Shown piece by piece: positions 16,497-26,336 of a stretch of 64,000 nt of DNA. This DNA is from Cupriavidus sp. P-10. Lineage in GTDB: Bacteria; Pseudomonadota; Gammaproteobacteria; Burkholderiales; Burkholderiaceae. Position numbers and translations under genes: made by a program. Below the pieces are notes generated by a model. It was given only the letters and a program-made list of their open reading frames with translations, made no database searches and was not told the origin of the DNA. Every line of letters begins with the position of its first letter. Position 1 is the stretch's first letter. The DNA is taken from positions 1,674,001 through 1,738,000 of the forward strand of contig NZ_AP025170.1 of assembly GCF_003402535.2 (NCBI RefSeq), read 5' to 3'.

Positions 16497-16707
16497 CCCA
16501 CCTGTTGGCCCCGGGGTGTTGACCCGGACATGAGCCTGCTCCGCCTGCCAGGGGGCAGCGGACGCGGGCTGCAGGACAGGCAAAATCCCGCCGGGAGATG
16601 CCGACGGATAGCATCGGCGCACGCGGGGTATCGTCACGCCGTAACGGCGTTGCGGCTTGACATGCAGGTTGGCCGCGGCCTCGCAAGGACGGTCGCGGCC
16701 ACTCGCG
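16497..16707. other. Intergenic region between convergent transporter genes
   Basis: About 210 bases separate two convergent genes. I see no convincing gene or T-tailed terminator here. Confidence 0.4.
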
Positions 16708-19700
16708 TCATGTGGTGCTTGCAGGAGCGCCCGCGCCACTGTCGTTCAGATCCGTGGGGTGCTGCGTCACTGCAGGCTTGCCCGGATTGATCTCGTTCGC
16801 ATCGGCAGGCACCCTGATCCGGTACCAGATCGCATACATCGCTGGCAGGAACACCAGGGTCAGCACCGTGCCGGCAAAGGTGCCGCCGATCAGCGTGTAG
16901 GCCAGCGTTCCCCAGAACACCGAATGCGTCAGCGGAATGAAGGCCAGGATCGCCGCCAGCGCGGTCAGGAGCACCGGCCGGGTACGTTGCACCGTCGCCT
17001 CGACGACCGCATCGAACGGCGCCATGCCGGCTTGCTTGTTCTGGTGGATCTGCCCGATCAGGATCAATGTGTTGCGCATCAGGATGCCGGACAGCGCGAT
17101 CAGCCCGACCAGGGCGTTGATCCCGAACGGCTGCTGGAACAGCAGCAAGGTAGGGACCACACCGATCAAGCCCAGCGGGCTGGTGGCAAGCACCATCACC
17201 ATGGCGGAGATCGAACGCACTTGCAGGATGACGATCAGCAAGGTCAGGGCCAGCATGATCGGGAACAGCGGCAGCAACGCCTTGGTGGCCTTGTCGGACT
17301 CCTCGATGGCGCCTGCCTGTTCGATCCGGTAGCTTGCCGGCAACCTGGCGACGATCGGCTGCAGTTGCTGCTGGATAGCCGCGGATACATCGGGCGGCTG
17401 CAGCCCCTCGGCGATATCGCCGCGTACCGTGATCGTCGGCGTACGGTCGCGGCGGCGCAGGATCGGATCTTCCATGCGCACATCGACGGTGCCTACCTGG
17501 GAGAGCGGAATCCGCTGTCCCGCCGCCCCGGTCAACGTGAAGCCGGAGATCTTTGCGGGATCCAGTCGGATGTCGCCGGCGGCGCGGGCAAGGACCTGTA
17601 CCGAGCGGATGTCCTCCCGGACTTCGGTGACCGGCACGCCGTTAAGGAGCAGCTGCAATTGCTGCGCGACGCCGCTGGAAGTCAGGCCGACGGCCTGCAG
17701 ACGATCCTGCTGCAGCGTGAAGTGCAGGGCGGGTGCTCGCGACCCCCAATCGGTATTGACGGTTCTCATCAGCGGGCTGGCGTCCATTACCTGGCGCACG
17801 TCCGCGGCAATGGCACGCAGCTTGTCCGGATCCGGCCCGGCGACGCGGAATGCGACCGGGAAGGGCGAGTAGGGACCGAACACCAGCTGGCTGACGCGCA
17901 CGCGGGCCTCCGGCGCCAGCCCGTCGGCAATTGCCTGGCGCAAGCGGACCTTCAGCGCTTCACGTTCGTCCTGGCTCTCGGTCCGCACCACGATCTTCGC
18001 AAAGGAGGGGTCCGGCAACTCCGGCGCCATGGCGAGATAGAAGCGGGGCGCGCCCTGGCCGACGTAGGCCGTCACGATCTTCGCTTCCGGCTGCCTGGCG
18101 AGCCAGGCTTCGACCTTTGACGTGGCCGCGCTGGTCCCGCCGATGGCAGTGCCATAGGGCATCTGCACTTCGACCAGCACCTCGGGGCGATCGGAAGTCG
18201 GGAAGAATTGCTTCTTCACAATGCCCATGCCCAGCACCGACACCGCGAAGCCGCCCACCACGACCGCGGCCACGATCCACTTGCGCCGGATCACAAGCCC
18301 CAGCAGACGACGGAAGCGGTTGTAGTTGGGCGTGCCATAGATGGCGTCGTGACCACCTTTCGCCTTGCCGATCTCGGGCAGCAGCTTGACGCCAAGGTAA
18401 GGCGTAAAGGCAACGGCGACGATCCAGGACACGATCAGCGCAATGCCCACGATCCAGAACATGTTGCTGGTGTATTCGCCGGCCGTGGAGCGGGCAAAGC
18501 CGTTAGGCATGAAGCCCACCGCAGTGACCAGGGTGCCGGACAGCATCGGCGCGGCAGTATGGCTCCAGGCATAGGCCGAGGCGGCAATGCGGCTGTAGCC
18601 TTCCTCCATCCTGACCACCATCATTTCGATCGCGATGATGGCGTCGTCCACCAGCAGGCCCAGCGCCAGGATCAGCGCGCCCAGGGTAATGCGGTCGAAG
18701 CTCTTGCCTGTGGCCGCCATCACGACGAACACCGCGGCCAGCGTCAGCGGGACAGCCGCAGCCACGACGATGCCGACGCGCCAGCCCATGCTCAGGAAGC
18801 ACACCACCAGCACCACCAGCAGCGCGACAAAGAACTTGACCATGAACTCATCGACCGATGCGCTGATGTTGACGGACTGGTCGGTCACCTTGGTGAGGCT
18901 TATGCCGAGCGGCAATGCTTCATTGATCGCCGACACCTCCGCATCCAGCGCCTTGCCCAGGTCCAGGCCGTTCCAGCCGTCTCGCATCACGACGCCCAGC
19001 AGCAACGCGGGTTCGCCGTTGTTGCGGACGAGGAAGGTCGCCGGATCTTCATAGCCACGTTCCACCGTGGCGACATCCGAAAGCTTGAGTGTGCGGCCCT
19101 GTGCCACCACCGGCGTGTCGCGGATCTTCTGCAGCTTGTCGAAGGCGCCGTCGAGGCGGATGAACACCTGGGGACCCGCGGTGTCGATCGAACCGGCGGG
19201 CGTGAGTGTGTTCTGGCTGTTCAGCGCCGCCAGGATGGCCTGCGGCGAGATGCCCAACGTCGCCAGGCGGTCATGGGAAAAGCTCACGAAAATGCGTTCG
19301 GACTGTTCCCCGATGATGTTCACCTTCTTCACGCCGGCGACGTGCAGGAGGCGCTGCCGCAGTGCTTCGGCATCGCGGACGAGCGCCCGCTGCGACTCGC
19401 CCCTGGCCTTCAACGCGAACAGCGCGAAGGTCACGTCCGAATATTCGTCGTTGACAATGGGGCCGATGACGCCGGCGGGCAGGGCGGCGGACTCATCCCG
19501 GATCTTCTTGCGGGCCTGGTAAAACTCTTCCTGGACCTCCGAAGGGGGGGTGCTGTCGAGCAGGGTTACTGTGGTGAATGCCAGGCCGGGGCGCGTGTAG
19601 GTCTCCGTGCGGTCGTACCAGCGCAATTCCTGCATGCGCTTTTCCACCCGTTCGGCCACCTGGTCCTGCATCTCCTGCGCCGTCGCGCCCGGCCAGGCCG

Positions 19701-19854
19701 TGATGACAGTCATGGTTTTCACCGTGAAGGCGGGATCTTCCGCGCGGCCCAGCTGGAAGAAGGCGATGACGCCTGCCACCGACACCAGGATGATCAGGAA
19801 CAGCGTGACGGACCGCTCGCGGACCGCGAGTGCCGAAAGGTTGAAACCACTCAT
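16708..19854 (-). CDS. RND-family efflux permease
   Basis: The 1048-residue product is an inner-membrane proton-driven pump of the AcrB/MexF type. It begins with FNLSALAVRERSVTLFLIIL. Helix 4 carries the proton-relay aspartates in GLLVDDAIIAIEMMVVRMEEG. Two large periplasmic loops are present, with the usual duplicated layout. The start overlaps the stop of the membrane fusion gene by four bases. With the fusion protein and the divergent NodT-type channel it would form a complete tripartite exporter. Substrates are unknown; it sits next to the aromatic catabolic genes. Confidence 0.93.
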   Translation of the reverse strand: MSGFNLSALAVRERSVTLFLIILVSVAGVIAFFQLGRAEDPAFTVKTMTVITAWPGATAQEMQDQVAERVEKRMQELRWYDRTETYTRPGLAFTTVTLLDSTPPSEVQEEFYQARKKIRDESAALPAGVIGPIVNDEYSDVTFALFALKARGESQRALVRDAEALRQRLLHVAGVKKVNIIGEQSERIFVSFSHDRLATLGISPQAILAALNSQNTLTPAGSIDTAGPQVFIRLDGAFDKLQKIRDTPVVAQGRTLKLSDVATVERGYEDPATFLVRNNGEPALLLGVVMRDGWNGLDLGKALDAEVSAINEALPLGISLTKVTDQSVNISASVDEFMVKFFVALLVVLVVCFLSMGWRVGIVVAAAVPLTLAAVFVVMAATGKSFDRITLGALILALGLLVDDAIIAIEMMVVRMEEGYSRIAASAYAWSHTAAPMLSGTLVTAVGFMPNGFARSTAGEYTSNMFWIVGIALIVSWIVAVAFTPYLGVKLLPEIGKAKGGHDAIYGTPNYNRFRRLLGLVIRRKWIVAAVVVGGFAVSVLGMGIVKKQFFPTSDRPEVLVEVQMPYGTAIGGTSAATSKVEAWLARQPEAKIVTAYVGQGAPRFYLAMAPELPDPSFAKIVVRTESQDEREALKVRLRQAIADGLAPEARVRVSQLVFGPYSPFPVAFRVAGPDPDKLRAIAADVRQVMDASPLMRTVNTDWGSRAPALHFTLQQDRLQAVGLTSSGVAQQLQLLLNGVPVTEVREDIRSVQVLARAAGDIRLDPAKISGFTLTGAAGQRIPLSQVGTVDVRMEDPILRRRDRTPTITVRGDIAEGLQPPDVSAAIQQQLQPIVARLPASYRIEQAGAIEESDKATKALLPLFPIMLALTLLIVILQVRSISAMVMVLATSPLGLIGVVPTLLLFQQPFGINALVGLIALSGILMRNTLILIGQIHQNKQAGMAPFDAVVEATVQRTRPVLLTALAAILAFIPLTHSVFWGTLAYTLIGGTFAGTVLTLVFLPAMYAIWYRIRVPADANEINPGKPAVTQHPTDLNDSGAGAPASTT

Positions 19855-20978
19855 TGCAGCGCTCCTTCCCCGGAAGCCTGGGTAGCCTTGGTGCCAATGG
19901 CTGCGATCCGAACCTGGTCGCCTTCCCGCAGCAAGTGCGCGCCAAGCGCCACGATCCGGTCGCCGGCCCTGAGCTCACCCGCCACGCGCGCGGCATCGTC
20001 GTCCAGGCTGCGGACCTTCACCGGGCGCCAGGTGACGCGGTTGGATTTTCCGTTCAGCATCCACACACCCGGGCCTTTGCCCGGATCGAAGAGGGCGCCG
20101 ATCGGCACCTGCAGGTCGGGTTGCGTGGCGGTGCGGCTGACTTCCGGGATCTGGACGATAACGGTGGCGCCGAGCGGGGCCTCGGCCAGCGCGCCTTCGA
20201 GCACGTACCTCGCTTCGTAGGTGCGGGTCTGCCGGTCCGCCGCGCTGGAAAGCTGCCTGAGTTTCGCCGGTACGGTCAGCGTGTCATTGCCGTAGAGCGT
20301 TGCCTCGCCAACGGAACCCACCGGCGGCAGCAGCGTTTCGGGCAGGTGGACGACGGCTTCGCGCCGGCCGGCATGCGCCACGCGCACCACCACCTGGCCG
20401 GCACTGACGACCTGCCCGGCATCGGCCAGTGTTTCCACGACAACGCCGTCGGCGTCGGCGACCAGGACCGCGTAGCCGGTTGCATTCCTCGCCACGTCGG
20501 CCTGGGCTTCCGCTGCTTTGAGCTGGGCCCTGGCCGACTCCGCCGCTGCCTTGATCTGGTCATAGGCCGAGGCCGATACCGCGCCGGTCCCGACCAGGTC
20601 GCGATACCGGGCTTCGTCCTCCGCCGTTTGCCTGGCCCGTGCCCGCGCGGCAACAACCGTCTCCTGCTGCGCATGCGCTGCCAGCTTCAGGTCGTTCGGA
20701 TCGATGCGCATCAGCGGCTGGCCGCGCTTGACGGCCTGGCCCGTATCGACGAGCCGCTCAACGACTTTGCCCGCCACACGAAAGCCCAGATCGCCCTGGA
20801 TTCTGGTGGCCACGATTCCCGTGAATGCACGAGTCGGGGTGGCCGGATCCTGGACGATTCCGACCCTGACCAGCGGAGGCTGGCTGCGGGGATCGGGTGC
20901 CGCGGGCTCGCCGCAAGCGGCTAGTACAAGTGGCAACACGCACGCGGCGGCGGATAAGGCGATTCGGTGCTGAAGCAT
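19851..20978 (-). CDS. RND efflux membrane fusion lipoprotein
   Basis: The 375-residue product starts with a lipoprotein signal (PLVLAAC, Cys22). It has the biotinyl-lipoyl and helical-hairpin arrangement of RND adaptors: LGFRVAGKVVERLVDTGQAVKRGQPLMRIDPND, an Ala/Arg/Gln-rich coiled-coil hairpin, and a second lipoyl half. It bridges the permease and outer-membrane channel in the periplasm. It is the first gene of the two-gene operon and has a clear promoter at 21008-21036. Confidence 0.92.
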   Translation of the reverse strand: MLQHRIALSAAACVLPLVLAACGEPAAPDPRSQPPLVRVGIVQDPATPTRAFTGIVATRIQGDLGFRVAGKVVERLVDTGQAVKRGQPLMRIDPNDLKLAAHAQQETVVAARARARQTAEDEARYRDLVGTGAVSASAYDQIKAAAESARAQLKAAEAQADVARNATGYAVLVADADGVVVETLADAGQVVSAGQVVVRVAHAGRREAVVHLPETLLPPVGSVGEATLYGNDTLTVPAKLRQLSSAADRQTRTYEARYVLEGALAEAPLGATVIVQIPEVSRTATQPDLQVPIGALFDPGKGPGVWMLNGKSNRVTWRPVKVRSLDDDAARVAGELRAGDRIVALGAHLLREGDQVRIAAIGTKATQASGEGALQ

Positions 20979-21007
20979 AAGATCCTCTCGAGCGAGACTG
21001 AACCTGG

Positions 21008-21043
21008 ATTATTGTTCTGGTGACTAATTTAGTCAATGGTCAC
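21008..21043 (-). promoter_or_regulatory. Promoter and overlapping palindrome for the RND operon
   Basis: On the minus strand, -35 TTGACT (complement at 21031-21036) and -10 AATAAT (21008-21013) are separated by 17 bases. The perfect palindrome TGACTAATTTAGTCA (21021-21035) lies between them, inside a longer GTGAC/GTCAC dyad (21020-21043). A repressor bound here would block polymerase. The divergent tetR product is the obvious candidate. Confidence 0.65.
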
Positions 21044-21102
21044 AATGGCGCAAAACAAAAGCGGCGTCTGATGCGCCGCTTCCGGCAATGTTCAGTTCCT
21101 TC

Positions 21103-21720
21103 CTATGGAGCCAGGCTGCGCAGGATCAGGCTGGAAAGCTGGGCGTGAGCCTCCGCGGCGACATCGAGGTTGTGCTGCAGCAGCAACGGATCGATGTAGG
21201 GACGCATGACGAGGTAGATGCCGTTGGCGGTCTCGTCCAGCGGTGTCTTGCGCTCGAATTCCCCGGATTTGCGACCCTCCAGCACGATCCGCATGACGAG
21301 ATTCCGAATGTGGTCCTCATAGGCGAGTACCGGCTGCCACCGCTCCTGCGCCGCCGCCGAGGCAATGGCGTAGAGCTTGCGGTCCTGGAAGAACAGGCGC
21401 ACCCCGGCCTCGACGAGCGTCTTGAAAAGGCGCCGCAAGCGCTCGGAAGCGGTCGGGACCGCTGCAAGGGCCTCGTCGACCTCGCTTGTGATCGCGCCCA
21501 GGCAGTTGGCGCATATCACTTCACCGATCGCCTGCTTGGAATCGAAGAACTTGTAGATGTATGCCTTGGAGAAGCCGATTGCCTTGGCGAGGTCGGAAAC
21601 CGTTGTCTTCTCGTAGCCGTAGAGGCTGAAGTGCTCGGTGGCAGCCTCAACGATCTGCGAGCGGACGTTGTGGTCCGCGGGGCCTCGGGACGGCAGGACA
21701 GGGGGTGTGGTTTCGATCAT
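21103..21720 (-). CDS. TetR-family repressor of the RND efflux system
   Basis: The 205-residue product has a typical TetR head (EAATEHFSLYGYEKTTVSDL, then AKAIGFSKAYIYKFFDSKQ) and a C-terminal ligand domain containing cysteines in ICANCLG. It lies between the RND operon and the nodT-type gene, and both promoters carry GTGAC/GTCAC dyads. This arrangement is standard for a local efflux repressor. Direct binding is inferred. Confidence 0.9.
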   Translation of the reverse strand: MIETTPPVLPSRGPADHNVRSQIVEAATEHFSLYGYEKTTVSDLAKAIGFSKAYIYKFFDSKQAIGEVICANCLGAITSEVDEALAAVPTASERLRRLFKTLVEAGVRLFFQDRKLYAIASAAAQERWQPVLAYEDHIRNLVMRIVLEGRKSGEFERKTPLDETANGIYLVMRPYIDPLLLQHNLDVAAEAHAQLSSLILRSLAP

Positions 21721-21743
21721 TCGGCCAGCTTACCGTGGCAGAC

Positions 21744-21782
21744 GGTCATTGACAACTAGTGACCGTTTTATAATATAGTCAC
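21744..21782 (+). promoter_or_regulatory. Promoter and dyads between tetR and the outer-membrane channel gene
   Basis: -35 TTGACA (21749-21754) and -10 TAATAT (21771-21776) are 16 bases apart and lie 38 bases before the channel start codon. GGTCA/TGACC arms (21744-21764) and GTGAC/GTCAC arms (21760-21782) overlap the promoter, as at the RND promoter. Confidence 0.6.
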
Positions 21783-21813
21783 AGTTCCGATCGATCTTGA
21801 GTACCGCACATCC

Positions 21814-23292
21814 ATGCCTTTTCCTCGCTATCTAACCCTGTTGCTGAGTGCCGGCGTCATGGCGGGTTGCGCAGTCGGCCCTGACTACAGAAAGCCGGAT
21901 GCCCCGGTTTCGCAAAGCTACCTGGGACAGTCCGGTGTTGAACAAAGGCAGGCGCCGACGCCGGCGGAGCTGACGACGTGGTGGGAAGGATTCGGTGACC
22001 CGATGCTGACCCGCCTGGTGTCTGTGGCGTTGGCGCAGAACCTGGACCTGGCGCAGGCCTCAGCGCGCGTCACCCAGGCACGCGCGGGCCTCGGCGCGGC
22101 CAACGCGGCCTTGCTGCCTTCAGGCAGCGCCAGCGCGCAGGCGGCCAGGAGCTACCAGTCGATCGAGACGCCCGTCGGCAAGTTGCTGAATGCCACGCCG
22201 GGCTTTGACAGGTATGGCAACGCCTACGAGGCAAACCTCGGCGCCGGCTGGGAGCTGGACGTATTCGGCGGACTGCGCCGCGGGCGGGAAGCCGCCCTGG
22301 CGGAGTACCAGGCCTCCACAGCGGGTGCCTCCGCGACGCGCCTCGCCGTGGCCGCGCAAACGGCCGATCTCTACATCACCGTGCGTGGGTTGCAGGCCCG
22401 TCTCGGCATCGCCAGGCGGCAGATGGAGACCCAGCAGAAGCTGCTCTCGACGGTTCGCCTGCTGTTCAGCAAGGGGCTTGCAGCCGAACTGGAAGTCCGA
22501 CAGGCCGAGGGGGCGCTGGCTCAGGTCAGCGCCACCATCCCGGTGCTGGAGACCGGGCTCGATGCCGCGTTGAACGCGCTGGACGTGATGCTCGCTGTCC
22601 CGCCGGGCACGTATCGCGCCGAACTGGCCGGTCCCGGTACGATTCCCGCCGCACCGCAACTCGCCGGCACGGGTTCGCCGGCGGACCTGCTGCGACGCAG
22701 GCCCGACCTCATCGTCGCGGAGCGCCGGCTGGCGGCGGCCAACGCACGCATCGGCGTAGCGATGGCGGAGTATTACCCCAAGTTCTCGATCAGTGCCCTG
22801 TTGGGCAGCGCCACGACCGTAGCCAGCGGCAACCTGTTTTCAGCGGGCGCGAGCCAGGCAGCGGGCGTGCTGGGCTTGCGCTGGCGCTTGTTTGATTTCG
22901 GCCGCATCAATGCACAGATCGAGCTGGCCCGAGGCCAGGAGGCTGAAGCTTTGGCGGCGTACCGGCAGGCCGTGCTGCGCGCGACCGAAGATGTCGAAAA
23001 CGCCTTCTCCGCGCTGATCAATCGTGAAAGCCAGGCCGGCACACTGGCACAAGGCGAAGCCTCGCTCACGCAGGCGCGAAACGCCTCGCTAGCCGCCTAC
23101 CAGAAGGGCGTCGTTCGCCTGATCGAAGTGCTGCTTGCTGACGAGAGCCTGCTGCGCACGTCTGATGCCAGGGCGCACGCACAGGCCGAATCGGCCCGCG
23201 CCGCGGTGGCGGCGTTCAAGGCGCTCGGCGGCGGGTGGGAGCCGGCAACGGGTGTGGCTGCGCTGGTCCCGGCGGGAAGCCAGATGAATTAA
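21814..23292 (+). CDS. NodT-type outer-membrane efflux lipoprotein
   Basis: The 492-residue product begins with a lipoprotein signal (GVMAGC, Cys19) followed by AVGPDYRKPDAP, the family's entry motif. Two repeats of the TolC fold (WWEGFGDPMLTRLV and DLLRRRPDLIVAERRLAAANARIGVAMAEYYPKFS) are clear. It forms the trimeric outer-membrane exit duct. It is transcribed divergently from tetR and should serve the RND pump at 16708-20978. Confidence 0.92.
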   Translation: MPFPRYLTLLLSAGVMAGCAVGPDYRKPDAPVSQSYLGQSGVEQRQAPTPAELTTWWEGFGDPMLTRLVSVALAQNLDLAQASARVTQARAGLGAANAALLPSGSASAQAARSYQSIETPVGKLLNATPGFDRYGNAYEANLGAGWELDVFGGLRRGREAALAEYQASTAGASATRLAVAAQTADLYITVRGLQARLGIARRQMETQQKLLSTVRLLFSKGLAAELEVRQAEGALAQVSATIPVLETGLDAALNALDVMLAVPPGTYRAELAGPGTIPAAPQLAGTGSPADLLRRRPDLIVAERRLAAANARIGVAMAEYYPKFSISALLGSATTVASGNLFSAGASQAAGVLGLRWRLFDFGRINAQIELARGQEAEALAAYRQAVLRATEDVENAFSALINRESQAGTLAQGEASLTQARNASLAAYQKGVVRLIEVLLADESLLRTSDARAHAQAESARAAVAAFKALGGGWEPATGVAALVPAGSQMN

Positions 23293-23441
23293 CGACGTAT
23301 GAACAAGCCATGGCATTACGGTCATCAGGGCGACCACGCGCGCTGGCTTTATACGGAATCGCCCACAAGGAACGCCATGGGCGACAGGAAGGGCGCGCCA
23401 GCGCATGGCTGGCGCCGCTTACTACAGTGACAGCCGCAGGA

Positions 23442-24143
23442 TCAGACAGCGCGGCGGACCATCAGCTCCTTGATCTTGCCGATGGCCTTGGTCGGGTTCA
23501 GACCCTTGGGGCACACGTCGACGCAGTTCATGATGCTGTGGCAGCGGAACAGGCGGTACGGGTCGTTCAGGTTGTCCAGGCGCTCGCTGGTGGCCTGGTC
23601 ACGGCTGTCCGCGATGAAGCGGTAAGCCTGCAGCAGGCCGGCGGGGCCGACGAACTTGTCCGGGTTCCACCAGAACGAGGGGCACGACGTCGAGCAGCTG
23701 GCGCAGAGAATGCACTCGTACAGGCCATCCAGCTCGTCGCGCTCTTCCGGCGACTGCAGGCGCTCTTTCTCGGGCGGCGGCTCGTCGTTGATCAGGAACG
23801 GCTTGATCGAGTTGTACTGCTTGAAGAAGTTCGTCATGTCGACGATCAGGTCGCGCACCACCGGCAGCCCGGGCAGCGGACGCAGCACGATGCGGTCCGG
23901 CAGCTCGCGCATGTTGGTCAGGCAGGCCAGGCCGTTCTTGCCGTTGATGTTCATCGCGTCCGAGCCGCACACGCCTTCGCGGCACGAGCGGCGGAACGAG
24001 ATGGTCTCGTCCAGCTTCTTGAGCTTGACCAGCGCGTCCAGCAGCATGCGCTCGTGACCGTCCAGCTCGACCTCGTAGGTCTGCATGCGCGGTGCCGCAT
24101 CCTTGTCCGGATCGTAGCGGTAGACTTCGAAAATACGCTTCAT
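23442..24143 (-). CDS. sdhB: Succinate dehydrogenase iron-sulfur subunit
   Basis: The 233-residue product carries the three clusters of complex II. The [2Fe-2S] site is CREGVCGSDAMNINGKNGLAC, and the [4Fe-4S]/[3Fe-4S] sites are ECILCASCSTSCPSFWW and CHSIMNCVDVCPKGLNPTKAIG. It conducts electrons from the FAD of SdhA to quinone at the membrane. It is the last gene of sdhCDAB. In most beta-proteobacteria sdhE and gltA follow on the same strand; here an unrelated convergent gene ends 150 bases away. Confidence 0.97.
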   Translation of the reverse strand: MKRIFEVYRYDPDKDAAPRMQTYEVELDGHERMLLDALVKLKKLDETISFRRSCREGVCGSDAMNINGKNGLACLTNMRELPDRIVLRPLPGLPVVRDLIVDMTNFFKQYNSIKPFLINDEPPPEKERLQSPEERDELDGLYECILCASCSTSCPSFWWNPDKFVGPAGLLQAYRFIADSRDQATSERLDNLNDPYRLFRCHSIMNCVDVCPKGLNPTKAIGKIKELMVRRAV

Positions 24144-24177
24144 TTCTGTGGGTCCTGTTTTCTCTACGACGCGGTGC

Positions 24178-25956
24178 TCAGAAGGTACGGGCCTTCGGCG
24201 GCACGCTTTCCACCGTCAGCGGTTCCATCTTCACCGGCTTGTAGTCGAGGCGGTTGCCTTCGCTGTAGAACAGCGTGTGCTTGAGCCAGTTCTGGTCGTC
24301 GCGGTTCGGGAAGTCGCTGTGCGCGTGGGCACCGCGCGATTCCTTGCGGGCCGCCGCCGAGATCATGGTGGCCTTGGCCACTTCCACCAGGTTGGCCACT
24401 TCCAGGGCTTCCACCAGCGCGGTGTTGAAGACCTTGGACTTGTCCTTCAGGTGGATGTTGTTGGCGCGCTCGGACACTTCCAGGATGCGCTCGACGCCTT
24501 CGTCCATCAGCTTCTGCGTACGGAACACGCCGGCATGCGACTGCATGTTCTTGCGGATGTCGTTGGCGACGTCCTGCGTGTACTCGCCCGACGACGTGGC
24601 CTGCAGCTTGGCCAGGCGCGACAGCGCGAGGTCGGCGGCATCGGCCGGCAGCGGCTTGTGTTCCTTCTGCTTCAGGTTCTGCGCGATGATGTGGTTGCCG
24701 GCGGCACGGCCGAACACCACCAGGTCGAGCAGCGAGTTGGTGCCCAGGCGGTTGGCGCCGTGCACCGACACGCACGAGCATTCGCCGATCGCATAGAAAC
24801 CGTTCAGGACTTCGTTCGGGTTGCCGTTCTTCGGCACCACGACCTGGCCGTGATAGTTCGTCGGGATACCGCCCATCTGGTAGTGGATGGTCGGGACCAC
24901 GGGGATCGGTTCCTTGATCGCGTCGACGTTGGCGAACTTCATGCCGATTTCGCGGATCGACGGCAGTCGCTTCATGATGGTCTCGGCACCGACGTGGGTC
25001 AGGTCGAGCAGCACGTAGTCGCCGTTCGGGCCGCAGCCGCGGCCTTCCTTGATTTCCTGGTCCATCGAGCGCGAGACGAAGTCACGCGGCGCCAGGTCCT
25101 TCAGCGTCGGGGCATAGCGCTCCATGAAGCGTTCGCCGTCCTTGTTGCGCAGGATACCGCCTTCGCCGCGCACGCCTTCGGTGATCAGCACGCCCGCGCC
25201 GGCCACGCCGGTCGGGTGGAACTGCCAGAACTCCATGTCTTCCAGCGGCACGCCAGCGCGTGCGGCCATGCCCAGGCCATCACCGGTGTTGATGAAGGCG
25301 TTGGTGGAAGCGGCGTAGATACGGCCGGCACCGCCGGTCGCGAACAGCGTGGTCTTGGCTTCGAGGATGTAGACCTCGCCGGTTTCCATTTCCAGCGCGG
25401 TCACGCCCAGCACGTCGCCGTCCTGGTCGCGGATCAGGTCCAGCGCCATCCACTCGACGAAGAAGTGGGTCTTGGCGCGCACGTTGCGCTGGTACAGCGT
25501 GTGCAGCAGCGCGTGGCCGGTCCGGTCAGCCGCGGCGCAGGCGCGCTGCACCGGCTTCTCGCCGTAATTGGCGGTGTGGCCGCCGAACGGGCGCTGGTAG
25601 ATGGTGCCGTCGGGGTTGCGGTCGAACGGCATGCCGAAGTGTTCGAGCTCGTACACGACCTTCGGGGCTTCACGGCACATGAACTCGATGGCGTCCTGGT
25701 CACCCAGCCAGTCCGAGCCCTTGATGGTGTCGTAGAAGTGATAGTGCCAGTTGTCTTCGCTCATGTTGCCCAGCGAGGCACCGATGCCGCCCTGCGCCGC
25801 CACGGTGTGCGAGCGGGTCGGAAACACCTTGGACAGCACGGCCACGTTCAGGCCGGCTTCCGCGAGCTGGAGGGATGCGCGCATCCCGGCGCCGCCAGCA
25901 CCGACGATGACCACGTCAAAGCGGCGACGCGGCAATCCAGTCTTGACTGCGACCAT
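24178..25956 (-). CDS. sdhA: Succinate dehydrogenase flavoprotein subunit
   Basis: The 592-residue product has the N-terminal dinucleotide fold FDVVIVGAGGAGMRASLQLA, the SHTVAAQGGIGASLGN segment with the histidine that covalently holds FAD, the HPTGVAGAGVLITEG active-site loop and the C-terminal HTLFYSEGNRLDYKPVK end. It oxidises succinate to fumarate on the cytoplasmic face of the membrane. Length is normal. It starts three bases after the sdhD stop. Confidence 0.97.
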   Translation of the reverse strand: MVAVKTGLPRRRFDVVIVGAGGAGMRASLQLAEAGLNVAVLSKVFPTRSHTVAAQGGIGASLGNMSEDNWHYHFYDTIKGSDWLGDQDAIEFMCREAPKVVYELEHFGMPFDRNPDGTIYQRPFGGHTANYGEKPVQRACAAADRTGHALLHTLYQRNVRAKTHFFVEWMALDLIRDQDGDVLGVTALEMETGEVYILEAKTTLFATGGAGRIYAASTNAFINTGDGLGMAARAGVPLEDMEFWQFHPTGVAGAGVLITEGVRGEGGILRNKDGERFMERYAPTLKDLAPRDFVSRSMDQEIKEGRGCGPNGDYVLLDLTHVGAETIMKRLPSIREIGMKFANVDAIKEPIPVVPTIHYQMGGIPTNYHGQVVVPKNGNPNEVLNGFYAIGECSCVSVHGANRLGTNSLLDLVVFGRAAGNHIIAQNLKQKEHKPLPADAADLALSRLAKLQATSSGEYTQDVANDIRKNMQSHAGVFRTQKLMDEGVERILEVSERANNIHLKDKSKVFNTALVEALEVANLVEVAKATMISAAARKESRGAHAHSDFPNRDDQNWLKHTLFYSEGNRLDYKPVKMEPLTVESVPPKARTF

Positions 25957-25959
25957 TTA

Positions 25960-26325
25960 TTACACCCTCCAGAGAATCTGAGCAGCGTAGCCCGCGCAAC
26001 CGACGAGCCACAGAATCGTAAGTACTTGCAGCACGAGGCGCACCGCCATCGGCCTCACATAGTCCATCCAGATGTCGCGCACGCCGATCCAGGCGTGGTA
26101 GAGCAGCGACAGGATGGTCAGGAACGTGATGATCTTCATCCACTGGTTGGCGAAGAGCCCTGCCCACGCTTCGTACGAAGCGCCGTTCGACAGCAGGAAG
26201 GCAATGGCCAGGACCACGGTGAACACCACCATGATCACGGCCGTGACGCGTTGCGCGAGCCAGTCTTTCAGGCCGTAATGGGCACCGACGACCAGACGCT
26301 TGGGACCGATATTGTTATTTGCCAC
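25960..26325 (-). CDS. sdhD: Succinate dehydrogenase membrane anchor subunit D
   Basis: The 121-residue product has three predicted transmembrane helices. It has the HAWIGVRDIWMDYV segment with the conserved histidine and aspartate near the heme and quinone sites. The N-terminus KRLVVGAHYGLKDWLAQRVTAV is typical of beta-proteobacterial SdhD. It anchors SdhAB to the inner membrane together with SdhC. Confidence 0.94.
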   Translation of the reverse strand: MANNNIGPKRLVVGAHYGLKDWLAQRVTAVIMVVFTVVLAIAFLLSNGASYEAWAGLFANQWMKIITFLTILSLLYHAWIGVRDIWMDYVRPMAVRLVLQVLTILWLVGCAGYAAQILWRV

Positions 26326-26336
26326 CTTGATTCTCC

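Noticed and set aside
18208..20220. A 670-codon plus-strand frame across the RND and adaptor genes
   Set aside because: It is a shadow of two well-defined efflux genes and is rich in His, Gln, Arg and Asp as expected for antisense GC-rich DNA.
23315..23328. A further ATTACGGTCATCA match to the TetR operator family
   Set aside because: It lies between convergent genes with no promoter, and a match of this length is expected by chance in 64 kb.
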